From the NCBI GenBank assembly GCA_037953745.1, contig JBAKBP010012332.1, positions 1 to 64,000 of the forward strand: DNA of 64,000 nucleotides, given 5' to 3'. Made by a program: the position numbers and the translations under genes. Shown here piece by piece: positions 21,829 to 32,764 of this stretch. Under the pieces are notes generated by a model. That model was not told where the DNA came from, searched no databases, and saw only the letters and a list, made by a program, of their open reading frames with translations. The stretch comes from Lithodes maja (lineage: Eukaryota > Arthropoda > Malacostraca > Decapoda > Lithodidae). Within the stretch, counting starts at the first letter, position 1. The number at the start of each line of letters is the position of its first letter.

Positions 21829-22189
21829 TGCGACACAGTCGATCGATACTCTCTCTCTCTCTCTTGCACTCGATTGCTATCAGTGATGACAACACCCTGC
21901 TTGCAACTCGCTAATGTTAGCACGAAAATATACCTCAGAATAAGGGAATAATAGGGAAAATAGGTGATAACTGAGGAATAGGAGGAAAGTGGGGAAGGAG
22001 GGGAGGTAGAGGACTGAGATTTTGCATGGCCCAGGGGCCAAACAAAAATAAAAAAATAAAAATAATGTTTTTTTTTTTTTCGATGTAAAAAGTTGATTTT
22101 TAGTTTTACTTACTCAGGAGAGTCTTCCCGCAGTCCGCCGGGGGAACTCTTAAGAGTCTTCCCGCAGCTCCCGGGTTAAACCCTAATTT

Positions 22190-23340
22190 GTAAATCCGGT
22201 ATAGATAATCTGATCAATGTAATACCAAGTTATCGGAAGTTAATGATAATCCGATAACGATAATTATTATTTAATTTAATAATATATAAAACAAGAAAAA
22301 GATTCAAAACCTATCGAAAATGCACATCTATGCTAAATACAAGAATATATAAGCATTATCTATATATTTTTTTGTTTTTTAATATTAGTTTAACCAGACC
22401 ACTGAGCTCTACAAAAGAACTCTCATAGGGCTGGCCCGAAGGATTCGATCAAGATATATAACTAAACGAGTCGTGGTGATGGGCTGGTCTATCAGAGTGA
22501 GAACTGAGCGATCTCTGCCATACCCATAGCTTACTCTGACTGTTCCTTTTACTTGTATATTTTCTAGATCTCAAGTGACGACGTCTCTTGCGTGGATTGA
22601 CCTCCTAATCTACCAAGATTGGAAGCCAAAGCGTCACATCTTTCCTTTGCCCCTCAACTTTCTCTTCATAATTGCTGAGGGGCACAGGGCCCTGGGTGGG
22701 GCTTTGGTTTCCCGGGCGTTTCCGCACCCTCCTCAGCTCCCCGCCATGGAGTGGCTTCGGTCACCCAGGCTTTATTGTGGTCGGCGGGGGGGGTTCTGTG
22801 GGGGCGCTCGGTTATGGCCTTGGCCTTGCTCGAGGCCTTGGGGCTGTTCAGCCAGGCAGCTTGGGGAAAAACAACAACAACAACAACAACTAAACGAGTC
22901 AAGATAGATAGGGAAGGGCAGTAGGGGAACAAATCGCGGCTGCCCGAGGACAGCCAAATGGGACAGAATAAGAATAGAAAGGGAAAAACATAGCATGAGG
23001 AATGAAAAACTACTCAAAATAAGTCAAGCTGAGGACGAAAGCTCGAGGGGAGATAGGAAGGGAAATTACCACATCCATCCCCCATCAAGCCCCAGTCGCC
23101 GGCCCCCAAGCCCCCCAACCGCGGCAAGGAGAGTAGTATCAGGGGGGAGCATTATCTATAAGTTTTGCAACTTTTTGCTTAATAATTATCAGACTAAATA
23201 ATAAAGTTATCGGAAATCAACTGGTCCGATAGCGAAAATGGAAGTTAAATTCCAATAATAGTCTGACTAAAAAAATTAACTTTGATAATTATCTGTTATC
23301 AGGTTATCCCTTTAGTGCCCAACTTTGCTTGTAACATTAT
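22190..23340. mobile_element. possible hAT-like nonautonomous element, interrupted
   Basis: Two blocks on either side of a younger retroposon share TTATCGGAA and TCCGATAACGATAATTATT-like text, in part inverted (about 22200-22330 and 23150-23325). The right edge reads TTATCCCTTTAGTGCCCAAC, reminiscent of hAT termini. No target duplication was found; tentative. Confidence 0.3.
22473..22890 (+). mobile_element. short CAA-tailed retroposon, copy 1
   Basis: Full length, with a perfect 10-bp target duplication (TAAACGAGTC at 22463-22472 and 22891-22900). Starts GTGGTGATGGGCTGGTC, includes CCTTTGCCCCTCAACTTTCT and CCATGGAGTGGCTTCGGTCA, and ends CCAGGCAGCTTGGGG plus (CAA)n. No clear RNA polymerase III boxes. 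The last roughly 120 bp can be read as a LINE C-terminus (LGLFGQAA-type) and match the 3' end of the LINE at 50624-51370, so it was probably mobilised by that family. Confidence 0.9.
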
Positions 23341-24435
23341 ATTTCATTAATTGATACTTACAATTTTAGCCTACTGCTAACAGGTCCGATCCACAAAATA
23401 CTGTTCAAAGTGGTATCAGTCATAACAAATCAAAATAGGCTACACTTATGTAACTGTGTCAAAATTGCTAATTGATAGTTATTAGTTTATTACTTGACAA
23501 GCTGATGAGTGATTGGTGCTTCTGAATGCTTGTGTGCTTGCTTTTTGTGGACGAACTGTTATGTGTTCTTCTCCTGTCACCTTTTTTTCCTTTCTTGTGT
23601 CTCTTACTGATCTTCCCTACCCCTTGTGGGAGTAAGGGCTGGCTGCTGGCTACTCACTGACTGACTTGACAATTCCAATTTAATCCAATCCGATAATTGA
23701 ATATACAGTATTTTACTGATGATTTTCTATTCAATATGTATTTGCAAATTCTTACCAAATCACAGCTTGTCTTTATATTGTATTGTTCCTGTTTTGGTTT
23801 GTATATTTTGCAAGTTTTACATTATACAGTAACTACAAACAAAACCCAGGTACACTTGAGCCCAACTCGTTAATGAATCAATACTAAAGGTCAACACCAC
23901 ACAGAAAATAAAGAACACCTATGGTAGACTAGCCTATTCAGACATACTGGCTCAATCACTACAGGTCTACCTCACTATCCAATGCCCCAATTTATGATAA
24001 TATTATAGGGTTTTTAGGCATTTGTTTTTGGGTTTTGGCTGGTACCAGAGTGCATCCCCATTTACCACATTAATTTTACGGTTCGCTATATGATTTTTCT
24101 ATTCAAGATCGGGTTTTCAGGAACGTAACCCAATCGTAAATCGAGGGAGGCTTGTATCAATAAGAATACTATTGTTTCTTCACTATAAAATTATTTATGC
24201 TTAACCTTTACAAAATCAGAAATGTCTGGACACATGGAGCTTGAAGCAATTCAAGTCATAGGATGAGGGAAAGACAGACTGAGGGAGTTCCAAAGGTTAC
24301 TTGTAATATTATTGTTTGTAGGTTTAAAGGCTTAACAAATAATAACTTAACAATTGTGTGAAGAATATGTTACAAAGTTAAATGTTATTGAAATCTTTGA
24401 CAAGGTTACTACAAATGTACTGTAAATAGGTTATA
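22901..24435. other. no gene recognised apart from a small repeat
   Basis: Contains the right part of the possible hAT-like element and, at 23755-23835, a piece of the unclassified repeat whose best copies are at 35796 and 54638. No coding sequence seen. Confidence 0.4.
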
Positions 24436-25998
24436 TTATTTTATGCTACTTACAATTTCATCTTCTGAAGCACTCCATAAGTTAGATAAGTCTGGTGACG
24501 AAATAGAAGTGGTAAAGTGATTCAGTGGTTTATCAGAGAAAACTGTGCTCGCAGGTGGAGATGTGGTGTTATCAGTGTTGTTTTTATTACAAAAAGATAA
24601 CTCAGTCACAGCAATGCTTTCTGGTGATAACTGAGGAGCTGACGCCGCATTCATAATTGTAATTTCTGGGGATAATTTATTTGAGGGATCAAATACTTCA
24701 TTCACTTCAGTATTTTCAGCAGGTAACGTATGTGGAGCATTAGATAATTCATTCACAACAGAATTATCTGTGGATGACTTTTTTGGGAGACTATGTTTGC
24801 AATTCACATTGTTTTTAGGATTCACATTTTTCAAAGAGTCTCTGCTCGAAGAAACAGAATTCTGCCGACTGCAGTGGTTGAACTGGTCCTCCAGATTTGT
24901 GAGTTTCTTATTGAGTGTATAGTGGTCGTACTCCAGCGCACACATTGTATCTTTTAGGTTGGTACACTTCCCCTCCACCACTTCCAATTCCTCGCGCACT
25001 TTACCGATGTGGTTCACTAGCCTGCGCACCGTTTTTAGCATGGCATTCTGTATCCGCCTCTGCAGTGTCTCCAGATTATCAGGTGTGACAGCACGCGAAG
25101 CTGCATGAGGAGAACTGGTACGGCATGGGGTGGATTGAGGGGAATCAGCAAAGCGCGGGGTGGATTGAGCAGTACCGGTATTGATGAAGAGTGGTGAGGA
25201 ACGACCAGACTTGCTATGGTGTGGTGAGGCATGGGTGGAATAGATGTGATGCGGGGTGCCATGAGCAGATTTGACGAGGCGCGGAGATTTATCCCCTATT
25301 GCAACATATATCAAACTTGACGGTGTTCCAGATTGCCCTTCATCGTCTGCAAGCATAAATTTACTCCACCTGTCGGATTCACTAAAAGACGACTGGCTCT
25401 TTAATTCCGTCCGTGAACACTCGCTCTCGACGGAAATTTTGGGAGGGTTTGAGTACGTGCCTTGTGCGCTGGAGACCCGACTGCTGCATTTGCCCAAGCT
25501 GGATCTACGGATGAAGCGAGTGATATTGTTGGAGCACTTAACCTGCGGATCTGGCTCCAACAGATCCTCCTGGCTGCTGAACACACTTCCATCTGTCTCT
25601 GGGATGCCACTGCTCAGAATCTCACTTATGTCCGAATCCTCGTTAAGCAAGTCATCGGAACTGCTATTGCCACCGCGGTATGTAAACATCGATCTCTGCA
25701 GGGGATTCGGTTTGCGCTTCCTTGATTGTGGGCGGCTGGGGGGATCAAGCAAGTCTTCTCTACTACTGTACTCGCTGCAGTATTCTTCTGCCGACCTACT
25801 GTTTCTGGGGCTTCTTCCGTAACGCCGGTAGGAGTTTGTTGCCCGCATGTAAGATAATCTGCATGTTGTCTCATCTTCCGGGATATCCTCATAGCTCAGT
25901 TTGTTCTCCTTGGGCGAGATTTTGATCATGGGGAGGGAAAACAGGCGATTCCTTTTCTTCCCATTTGTAGGGGGGTCTCGCTTGCCCTTGAAAAACAT
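24436..25998 (-). CDS. unidentified Ser-rich coiled-coil protein, large coding exon
   Basis: About 520 codons from the ATG at 25998 (MFFKGKRDPPTNGKKRNRLF). Not recognised. The N-terminus is basic; three copies of an S-S-x-[DE]-D-L-L motif follow at about residues 78-84 (SSREDLL), 112-118 (SSSDDLL) and 141-147 (SSQEDLL); then a His/Ser/Pro-rich stretch with many SP/TP sites (HGTPHHIYSTHASPHH) and a coiled coil at about 307-374 (LETLQRRIQNAMLKTVRRL). It lacks transposon motifs and its composition is protein-like, so a host gene is likely. The frame hits a stop at 24436, but a strong donor ATT/GTAAGT at 24453 suggests splicing there. The start could instead be an acceptor near 26043. Confidence 0.6.
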   Translation of the reverse strand: MFFKGKRDPPTNGKKRNRLFSLPMIKISPKENKLSYEDIPEDETTCRLSYMRATNSYRRYGRSPRNSRSAEEYCSEYSSREDLLDPPSRPQSRKRKPNPLQRSMFTYRGGNSSSDDLLNEDSDISEILSSGIPETDGSVFSSQEDLLEPDPQVKCSNNITRFIRRSSLGKCSSRVSSAQGTYSNPPKISVESECSRTELKSQSSFSESDRWSKFMLADDEGQSGTPSSLIYVAIGDKSPRLVKSAHGTPHHIYSTHASPHHSKSGRSSPLFINTGTAQSTPRFADSPQSTPCRTSSPHAASRAVTPDNLETLQRRIQNAMLKTVRRLVNHIGKVREELEVVEGKCTNLKDTMCALEYDHYTLNKKLTNLEDQFNHCSRQNSVSSSRDSLKNVNPKNNVNCKHSLPKKSSTDNSVVNELSNAPHTLPAENTEVNEVFDPSNKLSPEITIMNAASAPQLSPESIAVTELSFCNKNNTDNTTSPPASTVFSDKPLNHFTTSISSPDLSNLWSASEDEIVSSIK

Positions 25999-26269
25999 CT
26001 TGGAACCACTCACATCATTCAAAATATAATCATGGGAACTGATAAAATGTCGAGCCTAGCTGCCGCAGATCATAAGAACTGGCTCCCATAGTGCCAACTA
26101 TACAATTATGGGTTACCAGTACTTGGCGAGGGAGTAGTAACGCCAGGAAGCCCAACAAGGTGCCTCCAGTCGTCAGACCTGATCCTCTTAGCTAAGTCTA
26201 ATTCCGTCTCCCCTCGTTTCTTCATTTAGACATGTTATTTGGCACAGGCAGATAATACTCTTGGAGTAA

Positions 26270-26460
26270 ACACTGAATGTACTTATTATATAATAGAACA
26301 AAATTGTGTTCTTTTATTTCTAAATTTTATTTTGCTAAAGTGTTATTTCCACATAGCAATTTAGATAAGTTATTTTGCCTTTACATTGTGTCTTTCCAGT
26401 TTTGGTTTGTTTATTTTGCAAGTTTTACAATATAATTATTTAAAAGTATGAAAATATTAC
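26270..26460 (-). repeat. copy of an unclassified interspersed repeat
   Basis: Contains GTGTTCTTTTATTTCTAAAT, TTATTTCCACATAGCAATTT and TTTGTTTATTTTGCAAGTTT, all shared with 54960-55061 on the same strand and, reversed, with 35796-35930. Confidence 0.65.
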
Positions 26461-26829
26461 GGTAACATTAAAAAAATTCATACACATAATAAGCATCCTC
26501 TATTTATAATACAGTAACTGGGTATGCTGTATAGCTTATCGATACTGTATACTGTATATATACAGTATTTAGGCTTTATTTCCAATTTCCACTATTTATT
26601 CTAAATTTCCCAGATATCTATATTTCATTGAGCATCCCCAATACCCAAAGTGTCTCCAATTTCCCCAGACACTGCCAAATACTTAACCCCTTCTGTATGG
26701 TGCCCGTAATATGACAGGCACCATTTTCAGGCTATTATGAGCCCTGAGAGAGAGGCCAGGTGTTGGAGGGAGCATACTGTAGGGGGGCTCCAACCGCTTG
26801 CCACAGCGATCGGGCACACACTGAGGGTA

Positions 26830-27242
26830 TGGTGATGGGCTGGTCTATCAGAGTGAGAACTGAGCGATCTCTGCCATACCCATAGCTTACTCTGACTGTT
26901 CCCATTACTTAAATATTTTCTAGATCTCAAGTGACGGCGTCTCTTCCATGGATTGGACCTCCCAATCTACCAAGATTGGAAGCCAAAGCGTCACATTTTT
27001 CCTTTGCCCCTCAACTTTCTCTTCATAATTGCTGAGGGGCACAGGGCCCTGGGTGGGGCTTTGGTTTCCCGGGCGTTTCCGCACCCTCCTCAGCTCCCTG
27101 CCATGGAGTGGCTTCGGTCACCCAGGCTTTATTGTGGTCGGCAGGGAGGGTTCTGTGGGGGCACTCGGTTATGGCCTTGGCCTTGCTCGGGGCCCTGGGG
27201 CTGTTCGGCCAGGCAGCTTGGGGAACAACAACAACAAGAACA
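26830..27242 (+). mobile_element. short CAA-tailed retroposon, copy 2
   Basis: Full length, with a perfect 12-bp target duplication ACACTGAGGGTA (26818-26829 and 27243-27254). Sequence is nearly identical to copy 1, ending CCAGGCAGCTTGGGG and a CAA tract containing one AAG. Confidence 0.92.
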
Positions 27243-27254
27243 ACACTGAGGGTA

Positions 27255-27762
27255 AGATACGGCTGTTTCACTCATGTGCAGTGTCACACATAGCAAAACA
27301 GCCAAAATTGCCCTTTTTTTACCGGTTTTGGCCTTAGCTTGCAAGATAAACAGATGTCGTACAGGGATGATTCAGATGTCATTGGAAAGATCTATCATTG
27401 TACTTTCACGGATATATAATTGTATTACGCTATGGCTCTTGTTTATGCATGAACAAGAGCATGGAATGAAGGTAATTTTTGGCAATTATTCCCGCAGCGT
27501 GGGTGTTAAGATACTTTCAATATCCCTGTATCCAAACTCTCCTAAAATTCAAAAGATTGTCCCAGATATAAAAAAAAAAATATCTCAATTAATTTCAATT
27601 TCCCCAGATACAGTATCCCAAAATTCTGAAGATTACCCAGATATTAAAACAAAAATTCCCAAGATATCCCTAAAATCCCAAAACATTCCTAATTTTTCCA
27701 AGTGTTCCTGAAAGTATTCTGATAAAAACAAATATATATACAGTATATTATTATATGGTAGG
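27255..27762. other. no gene recognised; degenerate CCC/AT-rich repeats
   Basis: From 27520 to 27715 there are degenerate units of the type AATTTCCCCAGATA, also seen at 26580-26680 on the other side of retroposon copy 2. Noncoding. Confidence 0.45.
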
Positions 27763-27766
27763 TTAA

Positions 27767-28402
27767 CCCCTTCAGCATGATGACATCTTTCCACCTTTTT
27801 TTCTGGCTAACGTTAGACGATTTTATGCAGTTTAAGAAGGACCTACTGTATGTTATTGAGAGGGTTTACTGAGATTGTATGGAGTCCTAGAGCAAGGTGA
27901 TTAAACGAAAGAGCTATTCCTTTCTTTTTAATCATTACTAGATGTGTGTGATTTTGTGTTTTGCTTTGTTTTGTTTTTCTAATGTGTTGTGATGTCCCTG
28001 TTCGGGACATCCCCCATTAAAAAAAAAAAGGGGTGGGGGGGAACTGGTGCAAGTGCCAGAGTAGGCCTACATACAATACTATATATACACGATTAAATTT
28101 ATCCTTGACGGTTGTTACCATGTCCTTGGAAGTGATAAAATGGCCTAAACAATGCAACTTTTTGTGAATTTTCCTGCATTCTTTATCATACTCATGCTAG
28201 TCTTAAAACCAAAATGTCCCGGTTTGACACACTGTCCTAAATCGTCTAATGGTGACCTGAATAATATAATGTAGAACTTGCAAAATAAACAAACCAAAAC
28301 AGGTACGACACAATATAAATACAAAAGAACTTCTCAAAATCACCATGTAGAAATAACGCTTTAGCAAGATATATAAATTATGTCACTGTGCTCAAGGGGT
28401 TG
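27767..28402. mobile_element. MITE, family 2, probably interrupted
   Basis: Begins CCCCTTCAGCATGATGAC after TTAA (27763-27766) and has the family interior (GGCTAACGTTAGACGATTTT, ATGCAGTTTAAGAAGGACC). A right-end-like GTGCTCAAGGGGTTGA occurs at about 28380. The space between holds the unclassified repeat (28255-28395) and poly-A/poly-G. Boundaries are uncertain. Confidence 0.4.
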
Positions 28403-28496
28403 ATGGAATGTGTTAAGAAAAAAAAACATAAATAGGATGTCAACAAAGTCAGCCGGTGTGAATGTATTGCATTACTATGGATTCACTACCCCCAGA

Positions 28497-29957
28497 GGCT
28501 GTACTCACCTAATTGTAGTATACAGGATTTGAGCCTAAGCTCGTGTTGTCCTGTCTCTCTCTCTACATTTATTCAATTTTGCTTTAAAAGTTTGGATATT
28601 TCTTGCTCCCACCACCTCCCCATCCAACTTATTCCAACACTCAATGCTTCTATACGGGAAGCTGAACTTTCTTACATCAGACTTACATATAACTTTCCTC
28701 AACTTACAATCATGACCCCTGGTTCTTCCCTCGTCCCTCACCACAAAATCTCCCTTGTCGATCTTCTCAAAACCTTTCACACACTTAAACATCATGATCA
28801 TGTCACCTCTCTCTCTCCTCTCCCTCAGCGTTGGCAGCTTTAGCCTCTCCAATCTTTCCTCATAAGGCAGGTCTCTAAGGCTAGCTATCATCTTAGTGGC
28901 AACTCTCTGAACTCTTTCCAGTTTTTTATTATGTTTTATAAGGTGTGGAGACCACACCACTGCTGCATACTCCAGTCTTGGTCGTATTATTGTCCCTATT
29001 ATTTTTGCTAACATCTCTTCATCTAAATAATTCAGAGCTATTCTCATGTTAGTCAACACTGCATAGGTTTCACCAGTTATTTTATTTATATGCTGTTCAG
29101 GTGACAAGCTGTCTGCCACAACTACCCCTAGGTCTTTTGCTTTCACAGCTTTACTAATTATTTCATCTCCTATTTTATATCCCCAAGAAGGTCTATATTT
29201 ACTTTTTCCCATCTCAAGAACCTGACACTTACTCGTGTTGAATTCCATTTTCCAAGTTTGACTCCACTCATATAACTTATCTAGGTCTCTCTGTAATTCT
29301 TCACAACTACTCCTACTTGTAATATGCTTCATTAGTTTTGCATCATCAGCAAACCTAGATATATATGAGCCTATTCCCATTTGAAGGTCGTTGATGAAAA
29401 CCAAAAACATGATTGGGGCCAACACCGATCCTTGAGGCACTCCGCTTTTTACCCTTTTCCACGAGGAGAACTTTCCTTTTATTACTGTTCGCATTTCCCT
29501 CCCAATTAAATAGTTTTCCATCCACTTTAATAATACTCCCTCAACCCGCCCCACAGTCCTGAGCTTCCACAACAATCTCTTATGAGGCACCTTATCAAAT
29601 GCCTTCTTGAAATCTAAGTAAATGCAATCCACCCACCCCTCCCTCCCTTGTACAATGTCAATATTATTACCCTATCATAGTAACTCAACAAATTTGTGGT
29701 ACACGAATGACCTTTTCTGAACCCGAACTGCTTGCTTGAAATTATTTCCCTCTCCTCCAACATACCCACCCATCTTTTTCTAATAATCTTTTCACAAAGC
29801 TTGCATATAACACTCGTTAAGGATACCGGTCGATAATTTAGCGGGTCTTCTTTATTTCCACTTTTATATATTGGAGTTATATTTGCTTGTTTCCATTCTA
29901 AGGGAAGTTCCCCCTTGTTTAATGAGTGTTGAACAATATTAAAAATAGGTCTCACTA
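28497..29957 (-). pseudogene. LINE ORF2 fragment, 5' truncated and frameshifted
   Basis: Two minus-strand frames join near 29640 by a frameshift within the RT. Upstream: LNYRPVSLTSVICKLCEKII and FGFRKGHSCTTNLLSYYDRV. Downstream: CIYLDFKKAFDKVPHKRLLW, KSGVPQGSVLAPIMFLVFIN, the catalytic FADDAKLMKH, IIRPRLEYAAVVWSPHLIKH and the C-terminus. The 3' UTR ends TATACTACAATTAGGTGAGT. The 5' edge abuts (GT)n at 29960. CR1-like; close relative of the next LINE. The frameshift and truncation make it inactive. Confidence 0.9.
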
Positions 29958-29959
29958 GT

Positions 29960-29989
29960 TGTGTGTGTGTGTGTGTGTGTCTGTGTGTT
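29960..29989. repeat. (GT)n microsatellite at a LINE 5' edge
   Basis: About 15 GT units with one CT interruption, starting where the LINE copy is truncated. Confidence 0.95.
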
Positions 29990-30060
29990 GTACAGTATAC
30001 AATGTGTGTACTAAAACTTTTCAGTCTGCTTATGTGAGTGTGTTTGCATAAATACTTGTA

Positions 30061-30434
30061 CAGTTGGTCAAAGTTCCAGCTGACCCACCCTCGCTCTGGG
30101 GCTCGCAGAGTTATCTGGCAATACTGGTGTAGGAAGGAGGTGTGTCTTACAAAGATTGGGATTGGTAGATCTGATTTTGGCTATATCATTGTTGGAACAT
30201 ATACTAAACAAGGGAAAGTTAGCCTATCTCAAATAAAAATGCATACGAAAGTTAGCCTATCTCAAATAAAAATGCATACATCACTTTGTATGATCCCGAA
30301 CATTCACCCAAAGTTCGTAGATTTGCTTAAATATTAAAGTTATTATATCCACTGATTGGCAACTATACCAGCATTGCCAGCTAATTCTGCGAGCCCCAGA
30401 GTGAGGGTGGGTTACCTGAAACTTTGACCAACTG
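30061..30434. mobile_element. TA-flanked MITE with 50-bp inverted ends
   Basis: TA at 30059-30060 and 30435-30436. Left end CAGTTGGTCAAAGTTCCAGC and right end GAAACTTTGACCAACTG are inverted repeats that continue through CTCTGGGGCTCGCAGA (right side TCTGCGAGCCCCAGAG). TA target and CAGT ends fit a Tc1/mariner-type MITE. It contains a direct duplication of about 32 bp starting GAAAGTTAGCCTATCTCAAA. Noncoding. Confidence 0.85.
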
Positions 30435-30438
30435 TACA

Positions 30439-30474
30439 TGTGTGTGCCTGTGTGTGTGTGTGTGTGTGTGTGTA
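30439..30474. repeat. (GT)n microsatellite at a LINE 3' edge
   Basis: GT-rich tract ending exactly where the LINE 3' terminus begins (ACTTACACTAGTTG on the plus strand). Confidence 0.95.
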
Positions 30475-32764
30475 CTTACACTAGTTGTATTTGCGGGAGT
30501 GAGCATGCTCGTTAATTCCCGCCTCCTAAGATATGTTTGTCATACCGTGCTTTGAAACTATGCACTGATGGTGCAGACACTACTTCGGCTGGCAATTTGT
30601 TCCACCCACTAATCGAGTTGGCAGGAAATCTTTTACTTTTCAGATCAGATTTACTATTAAGCACTTTTAGTTTGTAGCTGTGACCTCTTGTTCTCTCACC
30701 TCCATCCCTCTCTATGAAGTTTTCTTGGTCGATTTTGTCAATACCTCTAACACATTTGTATATCTGAATTTGCTGTCCTCGTTTCCTTCTCTGTTCCAGT
30801 GTAGGTAGATTCAATCTCTCGAGCCTCTCTTGGTACTCCAAATTTTCCAAACCTGGGATCATCCTCGTAGCTGCTCTCTGTACCCTCTCAATTTTGTGGA
30901 TATGTTTCTTCATGTGAGGGGACCACACCACAGATGCATATTCCATCCTGGGTCTTATTATTGCCGTTATTATTTGTTTCATGGTGTTTTCATTAAGATA
31001 ATTGAAAGACATCCTGATATTTGCCAATAGTGCTAGTGATTCTCTCACTATCTTATTTACGTGGCTTTCTGGAGACATGTTATCCTTAAATTCTATCCCC
31101 AAGTCTTTTTCTTTTTCTGCTTTGGGAATCACTTCGTTTCCTAGTTTATAATCTTTTCTAGGTCTGTACTTGCTTTTACCCATTTCTAGAGTCTTACATT
31201 TCCCTGCATTGAACTCCATATTCCATTTGATGCTCCATTCATGGATCTTTTGCAAATCTGCTTGGAACTCAAGGCAATCCTCCTGGGTTCTGATCGTTTT
31301 AAGCAGTTTAGCATCGTCCGCAAACATGCTCATGTAGCTTGTTAGTCCCTCAGGTAAGTCATTTACAAATATTAGAAACATGATTGGGGCTAGGACAGAT
31401 CCTTGTGGTACCCCACTCGTAATTTGAGTCCAGTTTGACGATTTCCCCCTTACTGTTGTTCTCATCTGTCTTCCGCTAAGGTAGCTCTCCATCCATTTCA
31501 GCAGTTTGTCTCCTACTTTTCCCTCATGTTTTAATTTCCACAGCAATCTCTTGTGTGGAACTTTGTCAAATGCCTTTTTAAAGTCTAGGTAGGCACAGTC
31601 TACCCATCCTTCCCTCTTGTCCACTGTGTCTATTACTCTAGAGTAAAAACTCAACAAGTTGCTTACACATGATCTGCCTCCTCTGAATCCAAATTGTCGG
31701 TCAGTAATTAATCTTTTGGATTCCAGGTAGTTAACCCATTTGTCCCTTATTAATCCTTCCAGAATCTTCATGAGGATGCTCAATAGTGATACAGGTCTAT
31801 AGTTCAGTGGTTTATCTCTGCTTCCTCCCTTAAATATAGGAATAATGTTTGCTCTTTTCCATTCTGTAGGTACTATCCCTGTGTCCAATGATTTGGTCAT
31901 TATGTCATATAACGGTATACTCAGTTCCTTAGCATTTTCTTTAATAATCCAGCCTGATACTCCGTCCGGTCCAGCGGCTTTGTTTGGGTCCATCTTACTC
32001 ATTTTGTCTATGAGCTCTGGTCTGTTAAATGTGACTTCCGGCATTTCCTCTGTACCTATCTCATTGGATTCTGGTGCAATGAATTTTCCTTCTTTTGTAA
32101 ATACTGATGCAAAATTTCTATTTAGTTCTTCCGCAATCTCTGTATCCTCTTCTATGATTCTGTTTCCACTTTTAATCTTTACGATCGTGGCTTTTATCTT
32201 CCTTTTGCCGTTTACAAACTTGAAAAACATTTTTGGATTCTTTTCATAGTTCTCCACTATCCCTTTCTCATGGTTTGCCTCTGACCTCCTCCTCATTTCT
32301 GTGTATTTGTTTCTCTCCTCTTTATACTTTTGCCTGTTATCTTCCGAATCCCAGTTTCTCATCTTTTTCCAGGCTTTGTTTTTTGCTTCCTGTGCTTGCC
32401 TACATTCGCGGTTAAACCATACTTTGCGATTACTTTTTTTCCTTTTATTAACGTACTTAGGGACAAAAGTTTTTATACCAGTATCATAGATCTCCATGAA
32501 TGCCTGGAGTTTTTTGTCTACCTCACTTTCAGATAACACCTGATCCCAATTTTGTGACTTGAAAAAATCCTGTAGTCCTTCGAAATCGGTTCTGGAATAC
32601 ATCCAGTGATTTTCCTTGTGCTTTTCCCTTCCCTTGGGTAGATTATACTTCAATAGTAAGTCTATGTCTAGAACTGCATGGTCGCTTTTTCCTAGTGGGC
32701 ATAGGTACTGAATACTTTGAACCTCCTCCTCCCTTCTTGTGAATAGAAGGTCCAATCTAGCTGG
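30475..32764 (-). mobile_element. CR1-like LINE, 5' truncated, between two (GT)n tracts
   Basis: Contains one long intact frame (30512-32755) and a short 3' UTR ending ACAACTAGTGTAAGT. Its 3' side touches (GT)n at 30439-30474 and its truncated 5' side touches (GT)n at 32765-32784. It is related to the copy at 28497-29957 but clearly diverged. Confidence 0.9.
30512..32755 (-). CDS. LINE ORF2 fragment: end of endonuclease plus full RT
   Basis: A 747-aa open frame whose N-terminus is cut by 5' truncation. It opens in the endonuclease C-terminal block (RLDLLFTRREE, then LGKSDHAVLDIDL with the SDH motif). A long basic linker follows (QAQEAKNKAWKKMRNWDSED), then the RT: MDPNKAAGPDGVSGWIIKEN, LNYRPVSLLSILMKILEGLI, FGFRGGRSCVSNLLSFYSRV, CAYLDFKKAFDKVPHKRLLW, SGVPQGSVLAPIMFLIFVND and catalytic FADDAKLLKT. 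The C-terminus carries IIRPRMEYASVVWSPHMKKH and SISGWNKLPAEVVSAPS. No frameshift, but without the start of the endonuclease it cannot act alone. Confidence 0.92.
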   Translation of the reverse strand: MDLLFTRREEEVQSIQYLCPLGKSDHAVLDIDLLLKYNLPKGREKHKENHWMYSRTDFEGLQDFFKSQNWDQVLSESEVDKKLQAFMEIYDTGIKTFVPKYVNKRKKSNRKVWFNRECRQAQEAKNKAWKKMRNWDSEDNRQKYKEERNKYTEMRRRSEANHEKGIVENYEKNPKMFFKFVNGKRKIKATIVKIKSGNRIIEEDTEIAEELNRNFASVFTKEGKFIAPESNEIGTEEMPEVTFNRPELIDKMSKMDPNKAAGPDGVSGWIIKENAKELSIPLYDIMTKSLDTGIVPTEWKRANIIPIFKGGSRDKPLNYRPVSLLSILMKILEGLIRDKWVNYLESKRLITDRQFGFRGGRSCVSNLLSFYSRVIDTVDKREGWVDCAYLDFKKAFDKVPHKRLLWKLKHEGKVGDKLLKWMESYLSGRQMRTTVRGKSSNWTQITSGVPQGSVLAPIMFLIFVNDLPEGLTSYMSMFADDAKLLKTIRTQEDCLEFQADLQKIHEWSIKWNMEFNAGKCKTLEMGKSKYRPRKDYKLGNEVIPKAEKEKDLGIEFKDNMSPESHVNKIVRESLALLANIRMSFNYLNENTMKQIITAIIRPRMEYASVVWSPHMKKHIHKIERVQRAATRMIPGLENLEYQERLERLNLPTLEQRRKRGQQIQIYKCVRGIDKIDQENFIERDGGERTRGHSYKLKVLNSKSDLKSKRFPANSISGWNKLPAEVVSAPSVHSFKARYDKHILGGGN

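Larger units (their letters stand above)
17655..22178 (-). mobile_element. CR1-like LINE, near full length
   Basis: A 4.5-kb minus-strand element. It has a 5' UTR that begins TTTAACCCGGGAGCTGCGGG, an esterase-type ORF1, an endonuclease/RT ORF2, a short 3' UTR and a 3' end of tandem GTACAAAGGA-type units (17653-17684 on the plus strand), the short terminal repeat expected of CR1-group LINEs. Both frames are intact and 26 bases apart, so the copy could be a recent, possibly mobile one. Its 5' end recurs alone at 34615-35027. Confidence 0.9.

Noticed and set aside
22575..22907. Open frames in the CAA-tailed retroposons that look like small Gly- or Trp-rich proteins
   Set aside because: Present in several frames of every copy; they follow from GC-rich retroposon sequence and are not conserved as proteins, apart from the short LINE-derived end.
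24436..25998. Ser-rich exon as the next exon of TMEM214
   Set aside because: The last TMEM214 exon seen ends in phase 0, which does not fit the possible acceptors here without a stop codon, and the protein has no TMEM214 similarity.
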